Positions 31,232-32,075 of a stretch of DNA of 32,075 nucleotides are shown here, piece by piece. The stretch is from Bacteroidota bacterium (lineage in GTDB: Bacteria > Bacteroidota > Bacteroidia > J057): assembly GCA_003696875.1 (NCBI GenBank), contig RFHL01000743.1, positions 1-32,075 of the forward strand, given 5' to 3'. The first letter of the stretch is position 1. Each line of letters starts with the position of its first letter. Both the position numbers and the translations under genes were made by a program. Under the pieces are notes generated by a model. It searched no databases, was not told where the DNA came from, and saw only the letters and a program-made list of their open reading frames with translations.

Positions 31232-32075
31232 TTAAAAGGCCACGCTATAACTGATGGAGGGGGTGATGGGAAACAGGCTAAGTTGGGTTAGCACGAGGTC
31301 ACCCTGTTGGCCCAGGTTGGGGTCATAGCGCTGCCTGAGTTCGTAGTAGAAAGGGTTGCGGCGGCTGTAGGCATTGTACAGCCCCAGGCGCCAGATGCGG
31401 GTCCCCCAGCTTTTTTCCTTGCTGAAGGAGAGGCCCAGATCCAGGCGGTGAAAGGCCCGCATGCGGAAGTTGTTGCGGCCCCCTTCGTAGAGGTAGATGT
31501 CGCCCGCCACATCGCCGCCCCGGTCCCCGGGCGCTGGGAAGGCGTTGCGGTCCTGAAAAAAGCTCTCATGCCTGCCCGTGGGCATGGTGATGGCCTGTCC
31601 CGTGCTGTAAACCCAGGAAGCCGACAGCTCTATTTTGGGAGTAAACGAATACATCCCCACCAGGCTCAGATCATGGCGGCGATCGTAGCGAAAGGGGTAG
31701 CGGGCCCCCTCATTGACCCCCTCAAACTGCCGCCAGTTCCAGGCCAGGGTGTAGCTCATCCACCCACGCAGGCGTCCCTTTTGCTTGCGCACAAACAGCT
31801 CTGCGCCATAGGTCTCGCCGAGGCCACCGGCCTCGATGGCATTTTCCCAGCCATTGCGGGCCCCCTCGAAGTAGCTGTAGCCCTCGCGGCAGTCGATCAG
31901 GTCGCGCATCGGTTTGTAGTAGCCCTCCAGGGAGGCCTCCCAATCGCCCTGAGGCGATTGCCAGGCGAGTCCCGCCGCCACCTGATCGCTCTGCTGGGGG
32001 GGCACCTCGTCGGTGGCCGGGACCCACAGGTCCACCGGGATGCCCACCGACTGATTGACCAGCAGGTGCAGAAAC
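31232..32075 (-). CDS. TonB-dependent receptor, C-terminal part (runs off the window)
   Basis: Only the last 281 or so codons lie in the window; the frame stays open to the window edge. The visible part is outer-membrane barrel strands (AGLAWQSPQGDWEASLEGYY, GETYGAELFVRKQKG, WMSYTLAWNWRQF, RYDRRHDLSLVGMYSF, NAYSRRNPFYYEL) and ends in a terminal aromatic residue (SYSVAF), the usual signal for insertion by the BAM complex. Together with the downstream DUF4249 gene this is a typical TonB receptor/lipoprotein pair for uptake of an unidentified ligand. The N-terminal plug and any TonB box are outside the window. Confidence 0.85.
   Translation of the reverse strand, partial: FLHLLVNQSVGIPVDLWVPATDEVPPQQSDQVAAGLAWQSPQGDWEASLEGYYKPMRDLIDCREGYSYFEGARNGWENAIEAGGLGETYGAELFVRKQKGRLRGWMSYTLAWNWRQFEGVNEGARYPFRYDRRHDLSLVGMYSFTPKIELSASWVYSTGQAITMPTGRHESFFQDRNAFPAPGDRGGDVAGDIYLYEGGRNNFRMRAFHRLDLGLSFSKEKSWGTRIWRLGLYNAYSRRNPFYYELRQRYDPNLGQQGDLVLTQLSLFPITPSISYSVAF

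Overview
The window looks like chromosome from a high-GC member of the Bacteroidota, most plausibly the Saprospiria/Lewinella-like branch. The markers are a DUF4249 lipoprotein directly behind a TonB-dependent receptor, a secreted FG-GAP protein ending in a type IX secretion (T9SS) sorting tail, an AraC regulator with a membrane N-terminus, a TPR-CHAT protein beside an ECF sigma factor, many lipobox lipoproteins, and short dispersed repeats of the GTCATGCTGAGC type. The lineage is inferred from gene content; no rRNA or tRNA gene was seen.

Layout. 0.5-3.3 kb: a cysteine-rich lipoprotein, an ABA4-like membrane protein and an HSL-type esterase on the plus strand. 3.3-8.8 kb, minus strand: a secreted and membrane-anchored TPR-CHAT protease, an ECF sigma factor, a membrane protein with an anti-sigma-like N-terminus and TPR-like C-terminus (4-bp overlap with the sigma gene), and a mutarotase-like protein. 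9.0-13.6 kb: a Uma2 nuclease-like gene, then a tight minus-strand cluster (SRPBCC protein, AraC regulator, class C serine hydrolase, EEP-family lipoprotein) preceded by a frameshifted gene. 13.9-15.3 kb: a TetR regulator with a perfect 16-bp palindrome just before its start, and a DUF481 beta-barrel protein. 15.4-16.5 kb: gene debris (RND pump, SGNH hydrolase and T9SS-tail fragments) with a dispersed repeat. 16.6-21.1 kb: an old yellow enzyme, a YiiX-like cysteine hydrolase, a frameshifted sulfatase and an MBL-fold hydrolase. 21.4-24.2 kb: a two-subunit molybdenum hydroxylase (IorAB-like). 24.2-25.2 kb: a racemase with an internal deletion and a Crp/methyltransferase chimera. 25.3-28.6 kb: an operon of a YHYH lipoprotein, an unknown membrane protein and an FG-GAP/T9SS protein. 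28.8-32.1 kb: a small glycine-zipper membrane protein, a serine hydrolase that has lost its catalytic serine region, and DUF4249 plus a TonB receptor that runs off the window.

Two things stand out. First, the CHAT / ECF sigma / anti-sigma-like TPR module has the parts of a protease-controlled sigma switch, and its logic resembles the Csx29-Csx30-RpoE part of type III-E CRISPR, but with no CRISPR genes here and a predicted extracytoplasmic protease. Second, an unusual number of genes are broken: two carry apparent single-base frameshifts, three carry in-gene deletions or fusions, and one 1.1-kb stretch consists of three gene fragments. This could be real gene decay or an assembly problem; reads would decide.
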